Shown piece after piece: positions 11,001 to 22,678 of a DNA stretch of 64,000 bases. The notes beneath the pieces are model-generated. The model was not told the origin of the DNA. It did no database searches and worked only from the letters and a program-made list of their open reading frames with translations. The first letter of the stretch is position 1. Each line of letters opens with the position of its first letter. Position numbers and translations under genes: made by a program. The stretch covers positions 11,848,001-11,912,000 of the forward strand of contig CM055888.1 of NCBI GenBank assembly GCA_029582165.1. The letters are read 5' to 3'. The DNA comes from Portulaca oleracea (Eukaryota > Streptophyta > Magnoliopsida > Caryophyllales > Portulacaceae).

Positions 11001-14000
11001 AAAATGTTTTAGCAACTACACTTCATTACCTATCTATGGGCAGGAACGAAAAAAACAAAAACAATATGGGGTATGCATGAAAAAAATAAAAAGAATGTGG
11101 TGATGGATTTGGTACCACTACAATACAATTTTATTTTTTTTATAGACCACCAGAATACAAATTGAAAGTAGGGATTATTGCCATCCAATTTGTAAAAGTA
11201 GGGATTATTAGAATCCAATTTCCCTATATTATTATTTATGATAGGTGAGTATAGGCAAATAAGATGTTTGATTTAGGAAATAAGTGTGGGACCAAAAGTA
11301 GCAGTAAAGAATCTGAGGCTGCCATGGTTGGAAAACCTACTCCAATCAGATAACCTACTCCAAAAAGTCCAGCTCCTGCTCATGATAAATTATAATAATA
11401 ATTCGGGGCCATGCACAGTGGCGAAGCCAGGATTCAAAGGTAGGGGTGTCAAAATAAATTTAATAAAAAAGATAAATTATATTGAAACAAATTCTAAAAA
11501 ATTAACATATTGAAATAACATAAAGTTTAGTGACATAGTTTAGAAAATAAAAATACATACCTTAAATCTAAAGTTGTCCTCGACGAGTAGTCATGTTTTG
11601 ATAGTAAATCATGATTTCCTCGTTGGTCACTTTATCAAAAAGATATCTTCAAAATAAGTGACAATACTATCACTTATAAAATCATATGATATTTTGTTGC
11701 GCAGTGCAGTCTTTATGAATTTCATTGCAGAGAAGATTCTTTCAACGCTTGGTGTAGAAACCGGTAAAACCAATGCTAAAGTCATAAGTTGATATAGATG
11801 AGGAAAGCTCAAGTGCATTTTAGTAAAACATCCGCTAAAACATATTCATATTTGATTATTAGAAATCAACAATTAACAATAACAAAATCACCATCACATA
11901 ACAATATTTTAATTTGTAACCAATCAATCAATCAAACAAATAAACTACATAATTTGAATTTTGAATATTTGAACAAATTAAAACTAAGAACTTTAATCGT
12001 TCTATTCAATAAATTGCTATTTCATCACAAAATGCGCAAATTTATTAATTGTTCAATAAAAAATTAATAATTAGAATCAACAATAAACAATAACAAAATT
12101 ACCATCTCACAAAAATATTTTAATTTGTCGTCAATGAATCAAACTAATAAACTACATAGTTTGAATTATGAATATTTGAACAAAATAAAACCAAGAACCC
12201 TAATCGTTCTATTCATATATTGCTATTTCATCACAAAATTCACAAATTTATTAATTGTTCAACACAAATTTAACTAAAATTAATAAGTTAAACATAATAA
12301 CTAATAAAATAATATACCTCAATTCAAGTATTTGATCAATTTGCACATAAAAAGTAGTAGAACTAGGGTTAAAAGAAAATTTTCTAAAGTTGGCTACGCG
12401 GGCTCGAAACCCCCAACCTCATGGATAGGCGCGTGCACGACGCAGAAGGAAAATGCTCAATTTGAAATTCGGCTGACTCGAACCCCTGACCTCAAGGGCA
12501 TCAAGGCGCGCCAGCGGCATTCGGCAGATGTACCACCCGGCTAAGTGAACGAAGTTATTAACTTTCCCCACAAAATATTATATATATTATTTTTATTGTA
12601 AAACAGCTACAGACTTTTTTTTTTCCCAAAAAAGCTGGGGGGTCAATTGACCACCCTTGACCCTTAATAGCTTCGCCCCTGGCCATGCATGCAAAGGAGG
12701 GGTGTATATATCTGTCTTTATAGTATTTATTTGCGAAAGTGTCCCCTCAAATTTTAGGATATAGTAAAAGCCCTAGTTCCGGTTAGTGTGGGACATGAAC
12801 GTAAATAATAATAATAATAATAATAATAATATATTAACAACGACAACTCCAGGTTATATATTCATGTTATAACCTATAATACATAATTTTGGGGTACGTG
12901 GCTGTTTTATATACCAACTTAGTTGAACTTAGTTTCTGTTTGGTTAATTATTATTGAAGTTTCAATCACATCAATAGAAGTAAAGAAAATGTAGTTATTC
13001 ATGTTTGATTAATTGATTAGATTATATTTGGTTCTTCTCAACCACTTCAATGTACAGTTGTTAACACTTGTTATCCTTGTTTTTATTTGGAGAACAAAAA
13101 ATAGGGGCATTAAAAACTATAAAGTATAAGCAACTTTGTTGTGAGTAGGAATTAGGCATATGGTGGTCCAAAAATTAATTTGGGCAATTCTATTCTTTAA
13201 GAATTAACATGTATTTCATTAAAGATAAAAATAAGGATGTCTAATTTTAGATGAGGGTATATGACGCTTATCAATTGTGATAAAAGAAAAAATAAGACGG
13301 TTCGAATTCTTGGTCAAATACACTCTCACCGATACACGTCAGCAAACCACGAGTCACCACCACTTAACTCGATGGCGTCCCACCATAATACAATTTTATT
13401 TTTGGGAAATTCCATTTGGTAGGTTTTATATTTAACTTTTTTCTATTACAAATTGTCAACCACTTTTGAAATTATTTCAAGTGATAAGCTTATTTTGAAA
13501 ATTATTTTAAATGGTAGACTTATTTTGAAAACTTTAAAAATTATTTCAAGTTTTCAAGCACTTTAAAAACTATTCATAGTTGTCAAACACTTTAGATATT
13601 ATTCTAAGTGAGTCGATTGTGAGAATGATAGGGAGAACTAATTGAAACTGAGAGAGGAGGAAAGTTTTGCGAACAATATTTCAATAACGGTACAAGAAGA
13701 AGCTTACAAGATAGAATAGTTTTCAAAATAAGCTTACCACTTGGAATAGTTTAAAAAGTGGTTGACAACTTAGAACAGGCAAAAGTTGAAGCCTACCAAG
13801 TAGAATTTCCCTCTTTTTTTTTGGACCACCGGAATACAAAAACAAAGTAGAGATTATTAGAATTCAATTTTCCTTTATTGGACATGGTGTATTGTGATTT
13901 TTTTTTGATTGAGGTGTATTGTGATTTTATTAATTATTAATGAAGCTTTGGGTATTAAAGTTTAAAATGAAGTGCATAAATTTAATTATTATGTCAATTT

Positions 14001-17000
14001 TTTGACGGATCAATAATAATAGCACTTTGTATTTGCATCTACGATTGAATAAGAAAACTAAAATTACTTATTTAGCACCTCACAAATTTCTTTGTAAGTT
14101 ACTCATGCCATTATATTTCAAGAGTTGCTGCTATATGTCTTGGGGAATGGCACAATTTTGTTTCTTATTTTTTATAAAATGAACACTTATTATGATTTTT
14201 ATATTAGTTTTTCATATGTTTTATTAATTATAAATTTTAAGAAGAATATTAGAATGTGATGATCCCGTCAAAAATTATAAATTATATCCTAATTGAATGA
14301 ATTATATCTGTTAGGCATATTTTAGGCACCTTTTTTTTATAAATTAAGAAAAACAAACATAAAAAAGTATTTTATTCAATTTATATATGGTATATACTTA
14401 TAGAAGTCAATTATATCATTTTTTACAATTTAATGTGCGACTACATGGTTTTTATACCAAAACAAAATATTTATGTGTCTTCTAGAAGGCTCCAATCAAA
14501 TGAAACACGACGAACCACCTGTTGGTGGAGGTCGAACCGATTGGAGGTAGTTGGAGAATCTGTTGCGGTAGTGGGAGAGTACTAGGGTTTTGAGCCAGGG
14601 TTGAGTTAGAGGTTTGGGAAGGTTTAACGAAGGTGGGTCAAAAGAGATGACAAGAGAAAGAGTTGAGTGAAGACAATAAGAGGAATTGATGAAAGAAAGG
14701 GATGAGATGAAAGTGTTGATTTTGATGAGTGCGATGAAGTTTGGAATGAAAAAAAAAAGTTTTGAAAAAATTGAGCTTGTGAGCTACACTAATGGAGATG
14801 GGGAAGAAGCGAAAGAAGAAGTATAATAAGAGTATTTCAATCACTTAACAAAATCGATCACATTTTAGTCGTAAAAGTACCTTATGATTATAAACTCAAA
14901 AACTAAGGATAGCTATAAATGAATTTTTAAAAACTTGGATTATCAGAAAATATTCCATAAATTATGGGGTATATACAAGTAATTTTTTGAATATTTTACC
15001 ATGAAATATGTATCATTGTTCATAATATATATATATATATAGTCCATTGGTATATTTTTGTAGCGAACAAGACAAAAGGGGTCACGCGAACAAGAAATGA
15101 GAAAGGGTGGAGTTTGTGAGGCAAAATGCCAAAAAAACATAACAGAGGGAAAAAGGGTGAGGAGATGAGAGGAGGGTCCCGCTGAATATATCAACATCGG
15201 GAGATTTGTTGAGGCCCATAACGCCTGATGTCAGGGTCATAACCGCTTGACTTACCACACTCCATGCATGCCCATTTCCCTTCCTTTTCCTATTTCCCCT
15301 TTTCCTCTTTTTCTTTTCCACGCCCCCTTTTTCTCCCTTTGTAATCACCCTCTTCTAGGTTTTACGTGTTCATGCATTGTCCATCGTACATGTTTCTTTC
15401 CCGAATGTTATTCATCTGGTTCAATTATTAATAGAAATTTTTTTAAAAAATCTCCTGCTTGAAAATAATTGATTAGGTGGGAGGAGGGCAAACTTTAAAT
15501 GATATTTCTTGAAATATCTTATCTGAGTCTTTTATGTAGTTAAATGTTTTCAAAAAATTTATTAATATGTGTTGCATAGTTCATCATTTTATTAATATTA
15601 TTTTATAATTTATCAGTATATAAAAATTGATCAAGTCACAAAATTTTATCATTAATTGACAAATTTTGTCCCACCAATTGTGGTACCATTTGAGTATTTG
15701 GATATAATTTTTTGCCATGTTCTTTTATGTGGTTGATATGGTACGAAAATGGTGTGGTATGGTGAAATTGTGGAAAGTGCGGTAAAGTATAGAATGATAT
15801 GATAAAATTTGTGAAAAGTGTGATTGATATGGTAGGTGATGAAAGAGAATGTGAAAATTAGAGAAGAAAAGTGAGGAGATATATTAGTTCGTAATGATTG
15901 TGGTAAAGTGTAGAAGAATATTGAGTACGTAGTAGGGTGAGTTGTGGTACCACATCATACCGTACAAAAGAACATAGCCTTAGTGTGTGTCAAATTCATG
16001 GGTAAAAAGCAATTTGGTAAAAGTTAAATTTTGGTAACTTTTGATAACCTTTGGTAATTTTTGACAAATTTACACTAATATATCAAAATTAATTTTTTTT
16101 GCTTTTTAACTTTGATAATGTTTGGTAATTTTTGTAATTTTTAGTAAATTTAGACAAAAACTGATAAGTTTTGATAAAATGAAATTATCCATAAATTTGA
16201 TAGAGTTGTATTTCATGTTTCTATATCAATTGTTTAAGAGTTTAGCTATAAAATTGTACAATAATATTTTTATCGATGAGAAAATTTCTTGGTACAATTT
16301 GGTTATCTTTTTTATGATCACATTCCTATGTACTATTTCATCGATCTCCTTGGATTCTTAGTAATCTAATCAGTTTACTAAGAGCATGGGCAATGGGGAA
16401 CACTTCAATAGAATTTTGTAATATTCTCTCTCCTCCTATCTTTATCTCTCTCCTAATCATCATCCATTTTCACAAGAGACGGAATGATACAGAGATCTTT
16501 CTCTTGTGAAGAAAAGGAGGAAAGAGAAGATAGCAGAATTCCATTGAACTGTTTCCCATTGCCTATGCTCTAATGCAATAGATAAAGCAATGCTTCCACA
16601 TTTATCACTGACCACATCAGTCTAACTACCTTGTTCGTCCTCATACATATATTTGACCACCTTTAATATGTTGCATATTCCAAGAGCATATCTTCTTCAC
16701 TTCATCATTAACATAGTCTCCTAGTACTTTTAGCGGCCAATCCAAATACCCAACATTTTCTACCTGTCTCTTATCAAGTTACTTTTACTTTTGTGTTATC
16801 GATGACGATGATAGGTAGACCCGTTTATCACATTTTCTTTTAATATTCACAAGAATTAGATGATAATAATATGAATATTTTTTTTGGATGGGAATAGTAT
16901 AAATTTTGAGGATATTTTGTTGTAGCACTACGCCACTAGTTTCATGAGGTGGAAAGACAATTTGACCATTACATTGAAGTTGATGCTGAGTCATTGAACC

Positions 17001-19919
17001 TTTGGCACAAGCTTTTGGTACAGACTACAGACTAATTAACAATGTGGTTAGGTGATGTGAAATATTGTTGATTTTAGAAATGGGCTTGATGATAGTCCTT
17101 GTATATTGAAAAAGTTAGCTAGCATGTGCATAAAGACTTGTGATAAAGGGCAGTGGCGAATTCAGAAATGAAATCAAGTGGGTTCAAACTCAAACATGAA
17201 AATTCAAAATACATATAAAAAAAAATACATTTGTTGATGTGGTTCAGGATTATGCTCCCTACTTTTTTATTCAAAGGAATATTGTTAGAACTTGAAGAAA
17301 ATCATGATTGAAAAAGTAATTTTTTGAAATATCTTTTCATTTGAACAAAAAAAAAGGATTATAATAACAATTATTCACGAAAATTTCATTCAAACAAATT
17401 ATATTTAAACCATAAACTAAAACTAGAAGAAAATTGAACATAATAAACCTAAAAAATAATCAGGATAAATATTTGAGTTTGATAGACAAATTTCACTAAG
17501 CCAACTAACATATAGCAAATAGAGTAATATTTCTAATAATTATTCTATATAATTGAACTCAAATCAATCTAAATTTAAAATTGAATAAATTACTCTAAAA
17601 TTGAACTAAAATTAAAGAGAATTTTCAATTGTAATAATAAAACCTAAGACAATTTACTGAGTCAGCGACTAAGCAGGCGGCCGAATATTATTATAATTGA
17701 AAACAAAAGGTTGAGATAAAGCCCAACAATAACTAATATTTTTCAATCTTAGGTTGTGTTTTATATTAACATTTGGGATAGCATTCAGTGTTGAGCAAGT
17801 AATGGTCAAATGATATCTTGTGCCAAATGTTAAATGTACTTGAACACTATATTCTAAATGTCAAATGTTTTACCTTGGTGATTAGCATGATATCTCCATA
17901 TTCTTTTCGCAAGATAAGTAAGAAGTTATTTGGCTTACGTATCTTGATTTATCTTAGTTATTTTTACTTACTTTACTTTCACTACATAGAATATCTTACA
18001 TTTTTTTAGCGCGAAAATGATATGAGTCTTGGGACAAGACTCTTTTTACATGTCTTGTTGTATATTATATATTAAATTGAAACAAAATGATATGATTAAA
18101 TTCTATTATTATAATATCATATATAAATTGCATAAATTTATGCTTTTATTCATTATTTTTTATATATTTCAAAAATACACCTAAAACATGTCTAGCGAAT
18201 GAGATTGATTCGATTAGGGTATCATTTGTGCTTATTAGCGGAGACAGTACATCTAAAGCTTGATATAATTGATAATCACTACTAACCATTAAAAAAACTA
18301 GTATCAAAAATCATAAGAAGTACTAATTTGGTGAAGGGTAGTACATTTAAGAAGTGTCTTGAGATAAGACACGTATCATCATCATTTTTTAACTACACTA
18401 TCTTCTTACTTTTCCTTATTCAACCTTAGTTACATAATTCCTTAAAAGCCTAAAGAATACTCCTTCCGTTCCATATTAATTGTCGTCTTTGGAAACCATG
18501 CAGTCAAATTTCAAAACTTTTGATCATAAATTTCTCAATATATAGAATCAGTTGCTATATATAAAATTACCACTATTAGATTCGTAACAAAAAATACTAT
18601 CTTAAAAATATAATATTGCACTTATTAATATTATATAAGAAATTATTAATCAAAGCTTAATATTAAATACTGTATAAGTCAAAATTATGACAATTAATAT
18701 GGAATAAGGGAGTAATTAATAATATGAAATACAGGAGTACAAGACTATTAGTTAGATCTTGATATTCTAAAGTGCATAAAGTTCAACTCAATCCCCAAGA
18801 AGACCCAAAGTTTCGCCTTATGTTAGCTTCTCATGTAAAGGCTAACAACTCTTTTCCCACAAAGTCAAAGACAATAACTTTTATGTCATCTTCATTCTCC
18901 AGCCTTGTCTATTCAGGGCACCTGCATGCATTTTAGGGATATGGTGTGAATAACAAGCTTGCTATAGATTCTTTGCATGGGGCTTAAAGTCAAGTTCTCT
19001 AACATTTTTATAGTATGATTTAATAATACGTAAAATTTATGTTTTGCCGAAAAGCTAGCTAGATCCATGCATCTGCTGGTTATCTACTATTTTGACTCCA
19101 TAATTATGTTAAACACACACAGTGCGCCAACGCGCACGCGTGCGAGCATATATATATATATATTAAAGGGCTTGTAGCGAATAGGGAACGGGGATGTCAA
19201 TGATCCAAAATTAGGTCCCAATCTTACCCGCAACATCCTCCAAATTAATAAGGAAGAATTGCTTCTCCTAGAATTTGAACCCTAAAGGATAGGGATAAAA
19301 GGTAGATCTCTTATCACTTAGGCAAGGGATGACTAGTTATGAAAGAAAATAATATTTGCTTTTTAGAAAAAGACATATGGTCTTCATATACCTAAATTAA
19401 TGACCTTACAACCTATCCTTGATATTAACTAGTTGGAGAAGATGGGTATGAATTATGAAATATTAGTTATCATGTGTTTTAGGTCCATTATGATATATGG
19501 TCTTGGTATGCATAATTTTCATAGGTGTTTGTTGGACGACCATGAATATTCACTATTAAAAAAAAGGAGCTAGCAAAAACAGTCAGAATATAGGTTCGTA
19601 GCTGGATTATATGTTGGTATAGTATTTGGAGGTTGATACAATGTATCAATTCAGTATTTCGGTAGAGGTTGATATATGCATCCAGTAGTAGCTAGTTTAG
19701 ACTTTATTCTTAATTTTTGAATGTGGAAGCTGATAGTTTGGCAATGGTGGATTTACGTACGTACAGGCTGATAATCTGAGGCACCAAACCTTTCACCGGC
19801 TGCACCAAATTCTGACAATTCGACAAGCGGCAAGGTGTTTTCTGGCAATAGCTGAGTACTTCCATCGGCTTCGATCCCTTAGCTCCTTGTGGATGGCTAG
19901 GCCACGCCAAGAGCAATAG
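5059..19919 (+). CDS. TGA-type bZIP transcription factor (clade IV, TGA9/TGA10-like), 11 exons
   Basis: Exons read 5059-5396, 5499-5653, 6070-6173, 6303-6443, 6606-6674, 6794-6853, 6980-7057, 7144-7222, 7494-7765, 8802-9041 and 19767-19919. All junctions are GT/AG and keep frame, giving 562 residues. The start is the first in-frame ATG. Residues 1-165 are low complexity, with His/Gln runs (about 53-95) and a DLGELDQALFLYL motif seen in TGA9/10-type proteins. Residues 270-289 are the bZIP basic region (N277-x7-R285), and 290-315 the short leucine zipper. Residues about 343-562 form the DOG1/TGA domain with WKTPAERCFMWMGGFRPSEL and EEALSQGLEAL. TGA factors bind TGACG elements in the nucleus; clade IV members act with CC-type glutaredoxins in anther development (family knowledge). 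A (CT)n tract lies in intron 2. The last exon, coding for 50 residues, follows a 10.7-kb intron. Family call is strong; clade is less sure. Confidence 0.93.
10033..10374. mobile_element. MITE-like repeat (AAAATGATAY-end family)
   Basis: The left end AAAATGATATGATGTCATGC and the right end GAAGACTTGTATCATTATAT are inverted, and the interior shares ACTTTATAATTATAATG and GTAATTGTTGGCG blocks with copies near 9650-9990 and 18013-18389. A target duplication is not resolved. Non-coding. Confidence 0.5.
10685..11224. mobile_element. MULE-type MITE with 10-bp TSD
   Basis: The element starts GGGAAATTTGATTCTAATAA and ends in the inverted form ATTAGAATCCAATTTCCC. The terminal repeats extend about 100 bp inward. 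Exact 10-bp duplications TATATTATTA flank it (10675-10684 and 11225-11234). A 9-11 bp duplication points to the Mutator superfamily. It is 540 bp and non-coding. End fragments recur at 2569, 3415 and 13847, and a large relative sits at 28694-30544. Confidence 0.85.
11416..12681. mobile_element. hAT deletion derivative with 8-bp TSD
   Basis: Termini CAGTGGCGAAGCCAGG and the inverse of CAGGGGCGAAGC match hAT-style ends. A perfect 8-bp duplication GCCATGCA flanks it (11408-11415 and 12682-12689). At 1,266 bp it is far shorter than an autonomous hAT element. It keeps only a C-terminal transposase remnant on the minus strand (11627-11818) and so needs transposase from elsewhere. Confidence 0.9.
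11627..11818 (-). pseudogene. hAT transposase C-terminal dimerisation fragment
   Basis: A 63-residue frame reads through LALVLPVSTPSVERIFSAMK and ends shortly after FEDIFL. This is the hallmark of the hAT C-terminal dimerisation domain, in which the SVERxFSAMK block is the conserved core. No RNase H-like catalytic region or BED zinc finger is left upstream in the element, so this is a relic and not a working transposase. Confidence 0.85.
13404..13811. mobile_element. Foldback MITE, 408 bp
   Basis: The termini GGGAAATTCCATTTGGTAGG and the complement of CCTACCAAGTAGAATTTCCC are inverted with two mismatches. Inner blocks (TCAACCACTTTTGAAA versus TTTAAAAAGTGGTTGACAA) also pair. It appears to sit inside a fragment of the MULE-type MITE family, whose right end resumes at about 13820-13874. 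TSD not resolved. Confidence 0.65.
15715..15977. mobile_element. MITE with TGTTCTTTTAT ends
   Basis: The left end ATGTTCTTTTATGTGGT and the right end TACAAAAGAACAT are inverted. The GT-rich interior with GTGTGGTATGGTG and GAAAGAGAATGTGAAAA blocks is shared with the copy at 47242-47516, and the left end alone recurs near 36017. Non-coding. Confidence 0.7.
15983..16205. mobile_element. Tourist-like MITE
   Basis: Ends GTGTGTGTCAAATTCATGGG and the inverted CCATAAATTTGATAGAG. The interior is rich in TTGGTAACTTTTG motifs. The flanks are TTA (15980-15982) and TTG, a decayed 3-bp target site. It belongs to the same family as the copy at 45066-45286, which has an intact TAA duplication. Confidence 0.65.
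16382..16570. mobile_element. Tourist-like MITE with TAA TSD
   Basis: The 189-bp foldback begins GAGCATGGGCAATGGGGAAC and ends with the inverted GTTTCCCATTGCCTATGCTC. TAA flanks both sides (16379-16381 and 16571-16573), the usual PIF/Harbinger target. The inner halves also pair through CTTCT-rich and AGAAG-rich blocks. Confidence 0.85.
17151..17690. mobile_element. Probable hAT left-end remnant
   Basis: CAGTGGCGAATTCAGAAATG resembles the hAT terminus seen at 11416 and 59521, and the AT-rich sequence after it has the same style as those elements. No matching right end or target duplication was found, so the right limit is approximate. Confidence 0.4.
18013..18389. mobile_element. MITE-like repeat (AAAATGATAY-end family)
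   Basis: The left end CGAAAATGATATGAGTCTTG and the right end GTCTTGAGATAAGACACGTA are inverted around a core shared with 10033-10374 (TTATAATATCATATATAAATT). This is the best preserved copy of the family in the window. TSD unclear. Confidence 0.6.
18460..18712. mobile_element. Stowaway-like MITE
   Basis: Ends CTCCTTCCGTTCCATATTAA and the inverted TTAATATGGAATAAGGGAG, flanked by TA (18458-18459 and 18713-18714). It is an uninterrupted copy of the family that hosts the nested insertion at 3834-4385. Confidence 0.85.
19767..19919 (+). CDS. Exon 11 (last) of the TGA transcription factor
   Basis: The exon follows the acceptor TACGTACAG in phase 0 and encodes 50 residues, from ADNLRHQTFHRLHQIL through RQAARCFLAIAEYFHRL to SSLWMARPRQEQ and a TAG stop. 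This is the conserved C-terminal end of TGA proteins and continues exactly from the end of exon 10 (…TVENFVRQ). It has no meaning on its own, which ties it to the gene 10.7 kb upstream. Confidence 0.93.
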   Translation, partial: ADNLRHQTFHRLHQILTIRQAARCFLAIAEYFHRLRSLSSLWMARPRQEQ

Positions 19920-20167
19920 ACCTATGTATCAGCTGGATGTTACTACTACTAGTATAATTACCAGAACAAAGAGAAGTCATGCAGGAAATATATGACATCC
20001 TCTCTTCACAACTCCTTTTCTATAGACGATCATCAATATCTATATTCCCTTAAGGAAGTTGATTGATCGTGCTAACTTTTCGTGAGTTAATTTAATGTTC
20101 TTGTTATGGCCTTTGAGTAGATGTATAGAGATAGCTAGAAATACAAACCAGATCTATCTCAAACACT

Positions 20168-20168
<1 letters not shown>

Positions 20169-20247
<79 letters not shown>
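20169..20247. repeat. (CT)n microsatellite, 79 bp
   Basis: An uninterrupted CT dinucleotide run about 250 bp downstream of the TGA stop codon. At nearly 40 repeat units it is likely length-polymorphic. Confidence 0.95.
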
Positions 20248-20250
<3 letters not shown>

Positions 20251-20573
20251 CTTCGTTGGGTTCGACTTTCAAGCACTGGTTCAGTGTCAACGGGTGAGCT
20301 AACGTTCTAAGAGTGAACAGCTGAGTTGGTTGTTTGCTGCCTTGGTTATTTGACCCACTATGCTCAAACTTGGATGGGACAAATTTGTATCTCGTGCTGT
20401 CGTCCAGCAACATGCTTTTGATTCTTGAGTTACACGTTTGGATATTGGTACGTATCATCATATACCTTAGCCTATTGATAGGCTAGGTAGCCTAGGCTCA
20501 TTTAGCATAATGTCTGAAAACCAAAATGGTAGCACTCATGTGATAGGAATTTCCAAGTGTCTTGCCTGATCAA

Positions 20574-20864
20574 TGTTAAAAGAATATAAGGAAAACGGAG
20601 AATTAGAGAATACTAAGTGTGTAGCCTGTAGGCTAAAAGGAATGCAATAATGGGAGTACGTTTTCTCATTCTGCTTGTGATGTTTAAATAGCTGGACTAA
20701 ACAGAAAACATGGTTAAAAATAGCAACCACTACACCATGACTCAAAACTAAAAAACAAACTCAACAACCTAGAGAATCATATCCCTGAAATTTAGGACTC
20801 TTCAACAGAAAAATCAAAACAACTTAAACAATAAAAAATCTGATCCTAAAACTATTATCTGACG
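20574..20864 (-). repeat. Left LTR (3' LTR) of the decayed copia element
   Basis: It aligns almost end to end with 28395-28679, sharing GAATATAAGGAAAA, AGCAACCACTACA and AATCTGATCCTAAA. The outer end is TGTTAAAAG where the partner has TGTTAGAAG, and the inner end has CG where the partner has CA. Confidence 0.88.
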
Positions 20865-20876
20865 CTCCTCCTTGCT

Positions 20877-21411
20877 TTAGGAGCTGCAAATTCCTATCTT
20901 CTGCCTTAGAAAAATGAATCTGCCTGCTGGAAGTAGCTTAGTAAACAAATCAACAAGTTGGTCTTTACTATTGCAAAAAATTACAATCACTGCTCCCTTA
21001 TGCTGAACTTGTCTTAGGAAGTACAACTTGATGTCGAAATGCTTTGTCTTTCCATGAAAAACAGGATTATTTGAAATTGCAATAGCAGCTTGATTATCGA
21101 CAAAAATTTGTGTGTTATCATTCTGCTCCACATGTAAATCACACAAAATCTTCTTTAGCCACAAAACTTGATTCGCTGCTGATGTAGCTGCTATAAATTC
21201 AGCTTTTGCAGTAGACTGTGCAACAATGTCCTGTTTTTTTTAGCACCATGAAAAAAATTCCAGGACCTAGACTGAAACAATATCCTGAAGTGCTTTTCAT
21301 ATCATCAATAGAACCGGCCCAGTCGCTATCTGAGAATCCATACAGCTTAAAGTCCTGGCACTTCTGAAACTTGAGACCATTATGAATAGTTCCCTTGATG
21401 TACCTCAGCAC
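20877..21411 (-). pseudogene. Copia RNase H and RT tail, frameshifted
   Basis: Two overlapping-frame pieces (21199-21411 and 20877-21164) read GFSDSDWAGSIDDMKSTSGY and then VDNQAAIAISNNPVFHGKTK with QLVDLFTKLLP. These are the copia RNase H signatures. A frameshift and stop between them, near 21165-21230, break the protein. Confidence 0.85.
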
Positions 21412-21570
21412 GTACTCTTTTTGCAGCCTTTAAATGCATTTTGCTAGCACAATGAATGAAACGAGATAAGAGGCTTCATGCAAACAGAATGTCTGGTCTT
21501 GTTGCTGTGAGATACGTCAGACATCCAATCAAACTTCTATAATAACCTTCGTCGACTTTATCGAGGCCAT

Positions 21571-22678
21571 CTGATCCGGGACGATCGCGCTAATATCGGA
21601 CCTTTTCCTACTATGGACCAACCTAGAATTTTCAAGGGCCTCAAGAATTATTGGTCCTGAAAGTTAAGAAGAAAAGCGATGGATCCGACCAATTTTCAGT
21701 CTCACAAGCCCGGAAAGTCCCCACACGGAGGAATAAGAAGTCAAGAGGGTCAAGTTCTAGCCAAGGGGCATTTTGCTAATTTCACAAGGGTCGAACTCGG
21801 ACTTATAAAATACCAAGGAGGAGCATGGGAGAAATCGGGACCGAAGGGGTTCAAACAGAACTAAGAAAAATCGGAGAAGAACAAAAGGAAAGCGGAAGAA
21901 ATTGGGCAAAATTATGTATGAGAAAAATAGGCACCTTCACTCTTTTGATTATAACTTCTTCAATATAACTCCGATTGACTTGAAATTTGGTGAGCTTATA
22001 GTACACACCGAGAGCTTTCCATCAATATATTATAAGCCTAAATCGGAGTTCAAACGAAGACGTTATGCACGTTGGAAGTCTGCAGAACCGGTATTGAATG
22101 GTACGCCGGATAGATGCGGCGCCCAATGCGATTTTCCAATCCAAACTGTTTGTTTGAGACGCTGGCAGCGTCTCATCCTTTTCTAGCACATCCCCGCGAT
22201 TTTCTCCCCCTTTTCCTATATATTTGTTTTCTCCTCCATTTTAGATCTAGTTTTTGAACATTGAATTTTAGGTTTAGCCTCTTGAAGAACACTTTGTGAG
22301 TTTTAGGGTATTTGAAACCCTTGTAATTAAGGTTAATCCTTGGTGGATTAATTAGTTAATTTCCTTTTTATTCAAGTGGGTTGCTGTGTTTTCTTCCAAT
22401 TCTTGAGTAGAAATTCTTGGAGCTTCAAGTGTGGGTGCTAGTGGTAAATTTTTGCAACCTTCTTGCGGCTCTTAGGCTAATTGGTGAGATTACTCTTTAA
22501 TTAGTCATATTTCTTTGTTATTATTGTTGTTGTTTTTGTTGTTGATGCATCAGAACCCTAGAAATTAGTGGTAGTTTTATGAGTTCTAAATTGGGGATTT
22601 TCTCAAACTCTAAGTAGTTAGTGGATCCTTGGCCTCCCATATTTATCTATTTGAAGGACACCCGGGTTTCCTGGATCA
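21571..22678. mobile_element. Solo LTR, 1,108 bp, inside the copia element
   Basis: It begins TGATCCGGGACGATCG and ends GGGTTTCCTGGATCA, so it has TG…CA with short inverted ends. CCATC flanks both sides (21566-21570 and 22679-22683). It has no gag or pol. The text around 21940-22160 (GATTATAACTTCTTCAATAT, AACTCCGATTGACTTGAAAT) is typical of long Ty3/gypsy LTRs. Best read as one LTR left after recombination between two. It splits the reverse-transcriptase region of the host element. Confidence 0.8.

Larger units (their letters stand above)
9042..19766 (+). other. Giant terminal intron of the TGA gene (10,725 bp)
   Basis: The donor GTATGT follows exon 10 and the acceptor TACGTACAG precedes exon 11. 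The intron holds at least ten transposon-derived pieces listed separately. It also has an (AAT)n run at about 12804-12831, a degenerate MITE copy at about 9650-9990 related to the one at 10033, and the right-end fragment of a MULE-type MITE at about 13847-13874. Stretches 14000-15700, 16571-17150 and 18713-19766 show no recognisable element or gene. No other protein-coding gene was found inside it on either strand apart from transposase debris. Confidence 0.9.

Noticed and set aside
12380..12545. tRNA-like sequence (GCTCGAACCCC wording) inside the hAT element
   Set aside because: No cloverleaf can be drawn; the T-loop-like words are not accompanied by acceptor or anticodon stems.
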